Source: Flavobacteriaceae bacterium
GTDB taxonomy: Bacteria; Bacteroidota; Bacteroidia; Flavobacteriales; Flavobacteriaceae
Direction: 5' to 3'
DNA length: 40,516 nucleotides
Assembly: GCA_024644725.1 (NCBI GenBank)
Contig: JAHEHE010000017.1
Coordinates: 1-40,516 of the forward strand
The translations under genes were made by a program, and so were the position numbers. Below are positions 19,610 through 27,007 of the stretch, in pieces (position 1 is the first letter of the stretch; every line of letters starts with the position of its first letter). The notes beneath the pieces were generated by a model. It saw nothing but the letters and a program-made list of their open reading frames with translations, made no database searches and was not told the origin of the DNA.

Positions 19610-20599
19610 ATGACAGAAGGAAACTTTGTTGACTATATAAAAATCTGGGCCGCATCCGGCCACGGCGGAAAGGGGTCTGTTCATCTGCATCGAGAAAAGT
19701 TCGTGACCAAGGGTGGTCCGGATGGTGGTGACGGTGGACGCGGTGGTCATGTCATCCTCAGGGGAAACAAGAACATGTGGACCCTGTACCATCTCAAATT
19801 CAAAAAACACTTCAAAGCCGAACACGGGGCTGCTGGAAGCAAGAACAGGAGCACCGGGAAGGACGGAGAGGATGTGTATGTCGATGTCCCGTTGGGAACC
19901 GTTATAAAAGACGGGGAAACCCAGGAGATGCTCTTCGAGATCACGACGGACGGCGAGGAGTTGATCCTGTGTGAAGGAGGCAAGGGCGGCAAAGGGAACT
20001 GGCACTTCAAATCAGCCACGAATCAGACCCCGAGATATGCCCAACCCGGTCTGGAAGGACAGGAGGGATGGTACCAGCTTGAGCTGAAACTGCTTGCAGA
20101 CGTCGGACTGGTCGGATTCCCGAATGCCGGAAAATCGACTCTGCTTTCGGTCCTGACATCAGCCAAACCCAAAATTGCGGACTACGAGTTTACTACGCTC
20201 AAACCCAACCTGGGGATCGTAGAATACAGGGGTTTCAAGAGCTTTGTGATCGCCGACATTCCAGGGATCATAGAAGGGGCGGCAGAAGGCAAAGGGCTGG
20301 GACACAGGTTTCTCAGACATATTGAGAGAAATTCCACCCTACTTTTTCTAATACCGGCAGACAGCAAGGACATCCGTGAGGAGTACAAAATCCTCCTCAA
20401 TGAATTGAAAAAACACAATCCTGAGTTGCTCGATAAAGAAAGGCTTCTCGCCATCAGCAAATCGGATCTTCTTGACGAGGAGCTCGAAGCGGAATTGAAA
20501 CAGGAGCTCCCTGAAGACATTCCTCACATTTTCATCTCCTCGCTTTCTCAAAAAGGCCTTGTAGAGCTTAAGGACATGCTCTGGGCCATGCTCAACTGA
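19610..20599 (+). CDS. obgE: GTPase Obg (ribosome assembly)
   Basis: 329 residues. The N-terminal glycine-rich Obg fold (about 1-158) is plain in the repeated GGxGG patterns ([28 protein letters not shown]). The G domain follows: G1 GFPNAGKST, switch [11 protein letters not shown]3 [17 protein letters not shown]4 as SKSD (replacing NKxD), G5 ISSLSQKG. It lacks the C-terminal OCT domain of some homologues. It acts in the cytoplasm in 50S subunit maturation and the stringent response. Last gene of the hpt-adk-obgE run. Confidence 0.96.
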   Translation: MTEGNFVDYIKIWAASGHGGKGSVHLHREKFVTKGGPDGGDGGRGGHVILRGNKNMWTLYHLKFKKHFKAEHGAAGSKNRSTGKDGEDVYVDVPLGTVIKDGETQEMLFEITTDGEELILCEGGKGGKGNWHFKSATNQTPRYAQPGLEGQEGWYQLELKLLADVGLVGFPNAGKSTLLSVLTSAKPKIADYEFTTLKPNLGIVEYRGFKSFVIADIPGIIEGAAEGKGLGHRFLRHIERNSTLLFLIPADSKDIREEYKILLNELKKHNPELLDKERLLAISKSDLLDEELEAELKQELPEDIPHIFISSLSQKGLVELKDMLWAMLN

Positions 20600-20602
20600 C
20601 CT

Positions 20603-20743
20603 CTATTCTCTCACTTCAAAAAGTCCCGACAGCAAGCTGTCGACATTGAAAAACAAAAAGAGGACTATGATCAGCAGGATCAACAGGATAATCGCCCTTT
20701 TGTAATTGGGCTTCTTTCTTTTTACAAATTTGGTTTCCGTCAT
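20603..20743 (-). CDS. Small single-pass membrane protein, 46 residues
   Basis: Found by reading the gap between obgE and mnmD on the minus strand. It begins MTETKFVKRKKPNYKRA, a strongly basic stretch, followed by a pure hydrophobic run (about residues 18-33, IILLILLIIVLFLFF), then a short polar tail ending FEVRE. This is the layout of an inner-membrane protein with its N-terminus inside. It follows mnmD after 48 bases in the same direction and ends next to the obgE stop. No function assigned; small proteins of this type are common next to housekeeping genes in this class and often unannotated. Confidence 0.6.
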   Translation of the reverse strand: MTETKFVKRKKPNYKRAIILLILLIIVLFLFFNVDSLLSGLFEVRE

Positions 20744-20791
20744 AGCGCCATAACTTAATCCAACTCCAAGTTAGCCAAAACGGGATCAAAT

Positions 20792-21469
20792 TCAAAGCAT
20801 TTCTGGCCCTTTTGTCCCCCTCAACATTTCTCGTTTCCCCGGAGGACCGGGAAGTCGTTCCACCTCGAAACCAACAGCCTGCAGAGCCCTTCTGACACTT
20901 CCCTTGGCCGAGTAGGTCACCAAAACACCCTTTTGGTCAAGGGCCCGATACATTTTTTCAAAAACGGTTTCCGTCCAGAGCTCCGGCTGCACCCGCGGAC
21001 CAAAGGCGTCAAAGTAGACCAGATCATAAGTTGCCGTCTCGTTGAAATCAGTCAATAGACCTTTTACCTTTCTCAATTCGAAGTTTTCGTCTATCACGAC
21101 GTTTCGGTCCCAGGGACTTTTGTGCAAGCTCTCAAAAAGGGATTGCGACTCCTCATGTCGAAGCGCAACCGGGTAATCGAGTTCCACAGCCATTTCGATC
21201 GAAACCGGGTACGCCTCAAGGCCGCAATAGTGTATCCTCAGATTTCGACTTTGGGCCTCGAGCCAGGTGATGAAGCAGTTCAAACCCGTGCCAAAACCCA
21301 TTTCTAAAATTCTGACCTCAGTGCCATCTCCAAACAAGTCCAGGCCGCTTCGAATAAAGACGTGGTAGGCTTCCTGCAAGGCCCCATGACGGGAGTGATA
21401 GGTCTCGTCGTGTTCCGGAAGGTAAAGGCTTTTGGAACCATCGGAAGTTTGGATGATTTTTCGCTCCAT
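20792..21469 (-). CDS. mnmD: tRNA (mnm5s2U34) methyltransferase, stand-alone MnmD
   Basis: SAM-dependent methyltransferase (Methyltransf_30) that completes mnm5U at the wobble base of some tRNAs; in this phylum it stands alone rather than being fused to MnmC. About 225 residues from the ATG at 21469 (MERKIIQTSDGSKS). A longer frame from 21517 begins upstream of the -7 element TACCTTTG (21493-21486, minus), so the shorter start is preferred. Motif I is ILEMGFGTGLNCF; HARHGALQE-like YHSRHGALQEAYHVF precedes it; the active-site segment is VYFDAFGPRVQPELWT. Confidence 0.9.
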   Translation of the reverse strand: MERKIIQTSDGSKSLYLPEHDETYHSRHGALQEAYHVFIRSGLDLFGDGTEVRILEMGFGTGLNCFITWLEAQSRNLRIHYCGLEAYPVSIEMAVELDYPVALRHEESQSLFESLHKSPWDRNVVIDENFELRKVKGLLTDFNETATYDLVYFDAFGPRVQPELWTETVFEKMYRALDQKGVLVTYSAKGSVRRALQAVGFEVERLPGPPGKREMLRGTKGPEML

Positions 21470-21485
21470 CTCAAGGGATTTGAAG

Positions 21486-21493
21486 CAAAGGTA
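21486..21493 (-). promoter_or_regulatory. mnmD -7 element
   Basis: TACCTTTG on the minus strand, exact TAnnTTTG, 16 bases before the chosen ATG at 21469. Confidence 0.55.
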
Positions 21494-21540
21494 ACCAAAT
21501 AAATTCCTTGGTGCCAAAGCCCTAATTGAGCCATATTGAC

Positions 21541-21548
21541 TACTTTTG
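21541..21548 (+). promoter_or_regulatory. ilvE -7 element
   Basis: TACTTTTG, exact TAnnTTTG, 17 bases before the ATG at 21566. It lies downstream of the earlier in-frame ATG at 21536, which therefore cannot be the start if this promoter is used. Confidence 0.55.
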
Positions 21549-21565
21549 TAGTAAAATACAATAGC

Positions 21566-22636
21566 ATGAGCTTCGAAGTCAGCAATACGATTCTAATTGA
21601 GAGAATTCAGCAATCAAAGATCAATGAGGTCGATTTTGAGAATTTGCCATTTGGAAAGATTCGAACCGATCACATGCTCATATGTGAATATTCGGATGGA
21701 AAGTGGAGCCAGCCCCGCGTTGTTCCCTACCAGGACATCAGCCTGGACCCTTCAGCCAAGATCTTCCATTACGGACAATCGATTTTTGAGGGGATGAAGG
21801 CCTATAAGGATGAAGAAGGCAGAATATGGCTTTTCAGGCCATTAGAGAATCAGAAGAGGCTGAACATCTCTGCGAAAAGACTGGCAATGCCGGAGCTCCC
21901 CGAGGGGTATTTCATGGAAGGTCTCAGCACATTGTTGAAGTTGGACAAGGACTGGATCCCCACCACGGCGAACAGCTCACTTTATGTGCGGCCATTCATG
22001 TTCGCCTCAGGAACGGGTTTCCACGCCTCTCCGTCAGACGCGTATACCTTTGTCATCGCCTGCTCTCCTTCAGGTCCTTACTTTGGAGGAAAGATCAAGG
22101 TGCTGATCGAGGAAAAGTACGCACGAGCTGCGAACGGGGGTGTCGGATTTGCCAAAGCCGGAGGAAATTATGCCGGACAGTTCTACCCGACCAACCTGGC
22201 CATCGAAAAGGGCTATCAGCAGGTGATCTGGACCGATGACATCAAACACGAATTCATTGAGGAAGCTGGCGCCATGAATATTTTTGTTCGCATCGGGGAC
22301 AAATTGCTCACGGCACCCACAAGCGACAGGATTCTTGACGGGGTGACGCGAAAGAGCATCATCGACGTGGCACAAGACATGGGAATCGAAGTGGAAGTCA
22401 GAAAAATCAGTGTTCATGAACTGATCGAGGCCCATGAAAAAGGACAGCTCAAAGAGATGTTTGGCGCCGGAACAGCAGCCGTTGTCTCTCCCATCTCGGG
22501 CTTCGGTTATCAAAACAAGGATTACGAGCTTCCTGAATTGGATAAAAATTACGCTGACGCCCTTAAAAAGAAAATAACCGACATCCAGTACAATCGGGAC
22601 GAAGACAAGTTCGGTTGGCGCTACGAGGTCAAATAG
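21566..22636 (+). CDS. ilvE: Branched-chain amino acid aminotransferase
   Basis: PLP enzyme (fold type IV) for the last step of Val, Ile and Leu synthesis and first step of their breakdown. 356 residues from ATG 21566 (MSFEVSNTILIERI), placed after the -7 element. Characteristic segments: HYGQSIFEGMKAYKDEEG, the PLP-lysine region GFAKAGGNYAGQF, IEEAGAMNIFV, ILDGVTRKSIIDVA and EMFGAGTAAVVSPI. The length fits the BCAT group with the longer N-terminus. Its last 8 bases overlap the convergent pyrophosphohydrolase gene. Confidence 0.95.
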   Translation: MSFEVSNTILIERIQQSKINEVDFENLPFGKIRTDHMLICEYSDGKWSQPRVVPYQDISLDPSAKIFHYGQSIFEGMKAYKDEEGRIWLFRPLENQKRLNISAKRLAMPELPEGYFMEGLSTLLKLDKDWIPTTANSSLYVRPFMFASGTGFHASPSDAYTFVIACSPSGPYFGGKIKVLIEEKYARAANGGVGFAKAGGNYAGQFYPTNLAIEKGYQQVIWTDDIKHEFIEEAGAMNIFVRIGDKLLTAPTSDRILDGVTRKSIIDVAQDMGIEVEVRKISVHELIEAHEKGQLKEMFGAGTAAVVSPISGFGYQNKDYELPELDKNYADALKKKITDIQYNRDEDKFGWRYEVK

Positions 22637-23021
22637 CCTTCTTCAGAATCGTTTCAATGTCAGGTTTGAAGTAATTCGGGCCCTTCATTACCTTGCCGTC
22701 TTCCCGGTAAATCGGTTTGCCGTCCTGGCCCAATTTGCTCATGTTGCTGCGCTGAATCTCTTCGAAAACTTCTTCGATCTTGTGCTGCATGCCGTGCTCG
22801 AGTATGGTCCCGCACAGGATGTAGAGCATGTCACCGAGCGCATCCGCAACTTCGATCAGATCCCCGTTTCGCGCGGCTTCCAGGTATTCTTCATTTTCCT
22901 CGGCCATTAGGTTGAACCTCAGCTGAAGCTTTTCTTCAGGAAGGGACGCTATGGGCTCGTGACAGATGCCCAGCCCAAAGGCCTCGTGGAAGTCCTGAAC
23001 CGCTTTTATTTTCTTGTTCAT
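22629..23021 (-). CDS. MazG-like nucleoside triphosphate pyrophosphohydrolase
   Basis: 130 residues, all-alpha NTP-PPase fold (PRA-PH/MazG superfamily). The metal-binding pattern is EENEEYLEA followed by EVADALGDMLYILCG, the ExxE-12-28-ExxD arrangement of this superfamily. The N-terminal HEAFGLGICHEP is like that of dimeric phage and Bacteroidota members. Likely hydrolyses a (d)NTP or related compound, a house-cleaning role; the exact substrate is not known. It follows the SDR gene after 3 bases, so both are read as one unit. Convergent overlap with ilvE of 8 bases. Confidence 0.85.
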   Translation of the reverse strand: MNKKIKAVQDFHEAFGLGICHEPIASLPEEKLQLRFNLMAEENEEYLEAARNGDLIEVADALGDMLYILCGTILEHGMQHKIEEVFEEIQRSNMSKLGQDGKPIYREDGKVMKGPNYFKPDIETILKKAI

Positions 23022-23024
23022 TCT

Positions 23025-23747
23025 TTAAAAAAATTTAACTAAAATTCCAGGAGGCAATATCCGTATCATCAGGGCGACCAAGCCCCAACGACGGGTGACA
23101 TAGACCTTCCTCTTCTTTTTCTTAATTCCTGCGTAAATCTGTCGGGACCCTTTGTCAAGGGTAGCCATCCAAAAGGTGTCGCCGGTGATTATATCCGTAT
23201 CGACATATCCCGGTAAGATATCGGTTACCTGAATTTTTGCCTTTTTTGTTCGTTTCGCCTTCATCCACAAGGATTCGAGATAGTTCGACTGAAAGGACTT
23301 CGAGGCGTGATAAGCCGGTACGTGTCTGTTTCCGACGAGGGAAGCTATCGAGGTAATGCCAACCAGATGCCCGTGCCCCTGAATTTTGAAGTAGTTGTAG
23401 GCCAGCTGATAAACGCGGGTAGCTCCGATCACATTGGTGTTTAGAGTCGGAACGTCCTTGTCCCATTCGAGATCAAAATTGTTCTCTCCAATTCCCGAAT
23501 TGTGGATGATCAGATCCACCTGGCCCAATGTGGAAGGCAGTTCTTCGAAGAGCCTTCCCGTGTCCTCGACATCGGTTATGTCATGCTGCCGGATCACGTA
23601 GGATTTCGGAGCGGTCGCTTGAAGTGACTCCAGTCGCTCCAGTCTTCGACCGGTGATCAATACCTTGTAACCGTCCTGGACCAACAGCTGAGAAAGCGCC
23701 CTTCCTATACCTGAGGTTGCCCCGAAAACAATCGCATTTCTGGTCAT
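23025..23747 (-). CDS. Short-chain dehydrogenase/reductase
   Basis: Classical SDR of 240 residues. The nucleotide site is FGATSGIGRALSQLL, with GRRLERL after the second strand (Arg favours NADPH); the NNAG motif appears as IHNSGIGEN; catalytic Ser is in GITSIASLVGN and YxxxK is YHASK. The tail is basic (AGIKKKKRKVYVTRRWG) and then hydrophobic, hinting at membrane contact, as in many Bacteroidota members of this group. Substrate unknown. First gene of a pair with the MazG-like protein and divergent from the 61-residue membrane protein. Confidence 0.9.
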   Translation of the reverse strand: MTRNAIVFGATSGIGRALSQLLVQDGYKVLITGRRLERLESLQATAPKSYVIRQHDITDVEDTGRLFEELPSTLGQVDLIIHNSGIGENNFDLEWDKDVPTLNTNVIGATRVYQLAYNYFKIQGHGHLVGITSIASLVGNRHVPAYHASKSFQSNYLESLWMKAKRTKKAKIQVTDILPGYVDTDIITGDTFWMATLDKGSRQIYAGIKKKKRKVYVTRRWGLVALMIRILPPGILVKFF

Positions 23748-23754
23748 AAACTCT

Positions 23755-23762
23755 TACCTTTG
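23755..23762 (+). promoter_or_regulatory. -7 element of the 61-residue membrane protein gene
   Basis: TACCTTTG, exact TAnnTTTG, 20 bases before the ATG at 23783. Confidence 0.5.
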
Positions 23763-23782
23763 CTGTCGTAAATATAACCAAA

Positions 23783-23968
23783 ATGTTCTCCAAGGGACAA
23801 ACGATTTTTGCCGTGCTATTTGCCCTCGCTTTCGTGGGGATCATGATATGGAGCTACCGGAAGGATATTCCTCTTCACAGGACCTATTACAGCAAAGTTT
23901 GGCTGGTGGCCCTGGGAATATTTTTGGTCATTGCCCTGTTCGCCGCCATTACTTTCTGGCTGCATTAA
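23783..23968 (+). CDS. Small two-pass membrane protein, 61 residues
   Basis: Unrecognised function. It has a first TM at about residues 7-24 (TIFAVLFALAFVGIMIW), a short basic loop SYRKDIPLHRTYYSKV, and a second TM at about 42-60 (WLVALGIFLVIALFAAITFW). The basic loop should be cytoplasmic, with both ends outside. Support for being real: consistent topology, a good -7 element 20 bases upstream, and snug placement between two genes. Ends 13 bases before the convergent U32 gene. Confidence 0.75.
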   Translation: MFSKGQTIFAVLFALAFVGIMIWSYRKDIPLHRTYYSKVWLVALGIFLVIALFAAITFWLH

Positions 23969-23981
23969 GATCGTACTCCTT

Positions 23982-25250
23982 TTAAATGCTTTCGACCGGC
24001 TTTTCCTCGGCCACAATCTTGTAGAGCTTGTCACTGGGCCTGATCCTGAATTCGAGAGGAAGGGTAATGGAGTCTCCGCGAGATGCGACATCTCCTTTCT
24101 CATCGTTTACAAACATTTCTTTCACCTGAAGCTCCTGGGCTCCTGTTGTGGGGCCGGTAATGAGAATCGTATCCCCGACCTTGAGATCAAACGCTTCAAG
24201 CTTGAATTCTCCGATGGAGGCTTTCGGGAAGTAGTGCACCCCTTTCCCGATGTACACCTTTTTCTGTGTGGCATGAGATCCTGATCCTTTGCTCCACTCT
24301 CCCAGCTTTTGGCCCAGGTAATACCCGTTCCAGAATCCGCGATTGTACACCTTCTCAAGATCCTTCATCCATTCGATCACCTTGTCCTTGTCATAGGTTC
24401 CTGCTGTAATAGAATCAATCGCGTCGCGATAGCAACGAATCACCTTGGCCACGTACTCCGGCGCCCTGCCGCGACCTTCTATCTTCAGGACCTTGATCCC
24501 GGCATCCGAAACCTGATCGAGAATGTCAATGGTGCATAGGTCCTTGGGTGACATGATGTATTCATTGTCGATCTCCATTTCGAAGCCTGATTCCTGGTCG
24601 ATTACCGTGTATTTCTTTCTGCAATTCTGCTTGCACGCTCCCCGGTTTGCAGAGGAATTGTGCGAGTGCAGGCTCAAATAGCACTTGCCCGATACGGCCA
24701 TGCAAAGGGCCCCGTGACCAAAGATCTCGATCTCGACAAGCCGTCCCGAAGGACCTTTGATCTGCTCCTTCTCGATCTGCTCCGTAATCTTTTTTACCTG
24801 TCGCAGACTGAGCTCCCTGCTCAAAACTACGGTATCCGCAAATAGGGCATAGAACTTCAGGGTCTCGATGTTGGTGACATTGATCTGGGTTGAGATGTGA
24901 ACCTCCATCCCTTCCTGTCGCGCTATGGCAATGACGGCCTGATCCATGGCAATTACCGCTGTGATCTTCGCTTCCTTTGCCTGTCGAATAAGGGTTTTCA
25001 CGATACTCAGATCGTGATCGTAAATGATGGTATTCAGGGTCAGGTAGGTACGAACGTTTTTTGCACGGCAGCGGTCGGATATCTCTTGCAGGTCATCCAG
25101 GGTGAAATTGATCGAGGCACGCGCCCGCATATTCAATTGCTCCACTCCAAAGTAAACCGAATCTGCTCCATTGTCGAGTGCCGCCTGCAGGGACTCGAAA
25201 TTACCCGCAGGAGCCATGAGCTCAATCTTGTTCTCGCTGTTCACTACCAT
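23982..25250 (-). CDS. U32 family protein (tRNA/rRNA hydroxylation type)
   Basis: About 422 residues from the ATG at 25250. Opens with KIELMAPAGNFESLQAALDNGADSVYFG and carries the U32 block EIFGHGALCMAVSGKCYLSL plus the cysteines of NRGACKQNCRKKY, which in TrhP/RlhA-type proteins are linked with an Fe-S cluster. Members once called 'collagenase-like peptidases' are now tied to tRNA U34 (TrhP/YegQ) or 23S rRNA (RlhA) hydroxylation using prephenate; which of these applies here is not decided. A longer TTG start at 25274 falls inside the -7 element TATTTTTG (25279-25272), so it was rejected. Confidence 0.88.
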   Translation of the reverse strand: MVVNSENKIELMAPAGNFESLQAALDNGADSVYFGVEQLNMRARASINFTLDDLQEISDRCRAKNVRTYLTLNTIIYDHDLSIVKTLIRQAKEAKITAVIAMDQAVIAIARQEGMEVHISTQINVTNIETLKFYALFADTVVLSRELSLRQVKKITEQIEKEQIKGPSGRLVEIEIFGHGALCMAVSGKCYLSLHSHNSSANRGACKQNCRKKYTVIDQESGFEMEIDNEYIMSPKDLCTIDILDQVSDAGIKVLKIEGRGRAPEYVAKVIRCYRDAIDSITAGTYDKDKVIEWMKDLEKVYNRGFWNGYYLGQKLGEWSKGSGSHATQKKVYIGKGVHYFPKASIGEFKLEAFDLKVGDTILITGPTTGAQELQVKEMFVNDEKGDVASRGDSITLPLEFRIRPSDKLYKIVAEEKPVESI

Positions 25251-25271
25251 AGTGCCATTTTTTCTGAGCTG

Positions 25272-25279
25272 CAAAAATA
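25272..25279 (-). promoter_or_regulatory. -7 element of the U32 gene
   Basis: TATTTTTG on the minus strand, exact TAnnTTTG, 21 bases before the ATG at 25250. Confidence 0.5.
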
Positions 25280-25439
25280 CGATATATTCTTAAAATGCCG
25301 CTTTGTTAAAAAAAACCGACTCCTGGGCAAAGCTGAAATAAATTAAACAATGTGCCAAGATTCGATGAAACCTTTACCTGACATCTCATATAAATTGTGA
25401 TATTTGCTCCTTCAAAAGCAAACAAATAAATATTTGAAA

Positions 25440-26435
25440 ATGAAAATTGCAGTTGTAGGAGCCACCGGAATGGTCGGTCACGTCATGTTAAAGGTGCTCG
25501 AGGAAAGAAATTTCCCGATCACCGAACTTTTGCTTGTCGCCTCTGAAAGATCAGTCGGAAAGACAATGCAGTTCAAGGGAAAAGACCATATTGTCATCGG
25601 GTTGGAAGATGCCGTGAAAGCCCGTCCGGACATAGCCCTGTTCTCTGCGGGTGGCGGGACGTCACTGGAATGGGCACCTAAATTTGCGGAAGTCGGAACT
25701 ACTGTGGTTGACAATTCCTCGGCCTGGCGGATGGATCCCGACAAAAAACTCGTCGTGCCCGAGATCAATGCTTCCGAGTTGACCGAGAATGACAAGATCA
25801 TCGCCAATCCGAATTGCTCCACCATACAGATGGTGGTCGCACTGGCCCCTCTGCACAGAAAGTACAAAATCAAACGCCTGGTGATTTCTACCTACCAGTC
25901 CATTACGGGAACCGGGGTGAAAGCCGTGCAACAGTTGGAAAATGAATATGAAGGTGTTCAAGGGGAAATGGCCTATCCCTACCCGATTCACAGGAATGCC
26001 TTGCCGCACTGTGATGTGTTCGAGGCCAACGGATACACCAAGGAGGAAATGAAGCTGGTCAGGGAGACCCAAAAAATTCTCAATGACAAAACCATAGCCG
26101 TAACAGCCACTGCAGTTCGAATCCCTGTGGTTGGAGGTCATTCGGAGAGCATCAATGTCGAGTTTGAGAAGGAATTCGACTTGGAGGAAGTCAGACAGGT
26201 CCTACGTGAGACCGACGGAGTCGTCGTGCAGGACGACCTGGAGACCAACTCCTACCCCATGCCGCGATTCGCAGAAGGAAAGGATGAGGTTTTTGTAGGA
26301 AGGCTGCGACGTGATGAGTCCCAGCCCCAAACCCTGAACATGTGGGTGGTGAGTGACAACCTGAGAAAAGGTGCGGCTACCAATACGGTTCAAATCGCAG
26401 AGTACCTGGCGAAGCACCGCCTCGTATCTGCTTAA
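25440..26435 (+). CDS. asd: Aspartate-semialdehyde dehydrogenase
   Basis: Reduces aspartyl phosphate with NADPH to aspartate semialdehyde, for Lys, Met, Thr and diaminopimelate synthesis. 331 residues from ATG 25440, which begins MKIAVVGATGMVGHVM with the nucleotide loop at the very N-terminus; the upstream extension to 25404 has no family match. Catalytic Cys is in IANPNCSTIQMVVAL; STYQSITGTGVKAVQQLE follows; substrate-binding His in VVGGHSESINVEF. Followed by a terminator shared with the convergent thioredoxin gene. Confidence 0.95.
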   Translation: MKIAVVGATGMVGHVMLKVLEERNFPITELLLVASERSVGKTMQFKGKDHIVIGLEDAVKARPDIALFSAGGGTSLEWAPKFAEVGTTVVDNSSAWRMDPDKKLVVPEINASELTENDKIIANPNCSTIQMVVALAPLHRKYKIKRLVISTYQSITGTGVKAVQQLENEYEGVQGEMAYPYPIHRNALPHCDVFEANGYTKEEMKLVRETQKILNDKTIAVTATAVRIPVVGGHSESINVEFEKEFDLEEVRQVLRETDGVVVQDDLETNSYPMPRFAEGKDEVFVGRLRRDESQPQTLNMWVVSDNLRKGAATNTVQIAEYLAKHRLVSA

Positions 26436-26461
26436 AAGACTTCTGAATCAAGACCACAAAA

Positions 26462-26487
26462 AAAAGGCTGCCATTCGGCAGCCTTTT
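26462..26487. terminator. Bidirectional terminator between asd and thioredoxin
   Basis: Perfect stem AAAAGGCTGCC (26462-26472) with GGCAGCCTTTT (26477-26487) and loop ATTC. Serves both convergent genes. Confidence 0.9.
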
Positions 26488-26499
26488 CCAATTTATCTC

Positions 26500-26868
26500 T
26501 TATTTCTCGACTTTCAGCACATCTTTGATCACTTGTTCCAGGTTGTGCTTTGGAAGGGCACCTTGGGCCATCTGTGGCTGCTCGTCTGAAGGACAGAACA
26601 ACATCGATGGAATGCTCCGGATGCCAAAGGCAGCTGAGAGCTCCTGCTCCACTTCAGTGTCGACCTTGTAGATGTCGACCTTTCCGGCATACTCCTCGGA
26701 CAACTCCTCTAGGATTGGGGCAACCATCTTGCAAGGGCCACACCAATCGGCATAAAAGTCTATGATACAGGGTTTGTCACCCTCGAATTTCCACTCTTTA
26801 TTTTGTTCGTAGTTGAAGACCTTCTGAAGGAAAGTCTCTTTTGTCAATAACTCGGTCATCGTATTCAA
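26500..26868 (-). CDS. trxA: Thioredoxin
   Basis: Dithiol-disulfide carrier of 122 residues. Active site DFYADWCGPCKMVAPIL (WCGPC), followed by the cis-Pro region GIRSIPSMLF. No signal peptide, so cytoplasmic. It is slightly longer than classical thioredoxin at the N-terminus (MNTMTELLTKETFLQKVF); a start at the second Met is possible. Single-gene unit, closed by the 26462 terminator. Confidence 0.9.
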   Translation of the reverse strand: MNTMTELLTKETFLQKVFNYEQNKEWKFEGDKPCIIDFYADWCGPCKMVAPILEELSEEYAGKVDIYKVDTEVEQELSAAFGIRSIPSMLFCPSDEQPQMAQGALPKHNLEQVIKDVLKVEK

Positions 26869-27007
26869 TTTTAATTTAACTCTTGTTTTTCAGAAGTATA
26901 GCAAATGCCATACCGCTTTGAAATCAGGTACAAAGTGACGCATTAATTGACATTCTGTCGGTCACCAAAGTTACAGTGTATTCTAAACTAAGGGTTCCTG
27001 TGGCACT

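Noticed and set aside
21536-21565. Earlier ATG for ilvE
   Set aside because: It lies upstream of the -7 element TACTTTTG at 21541-21548.
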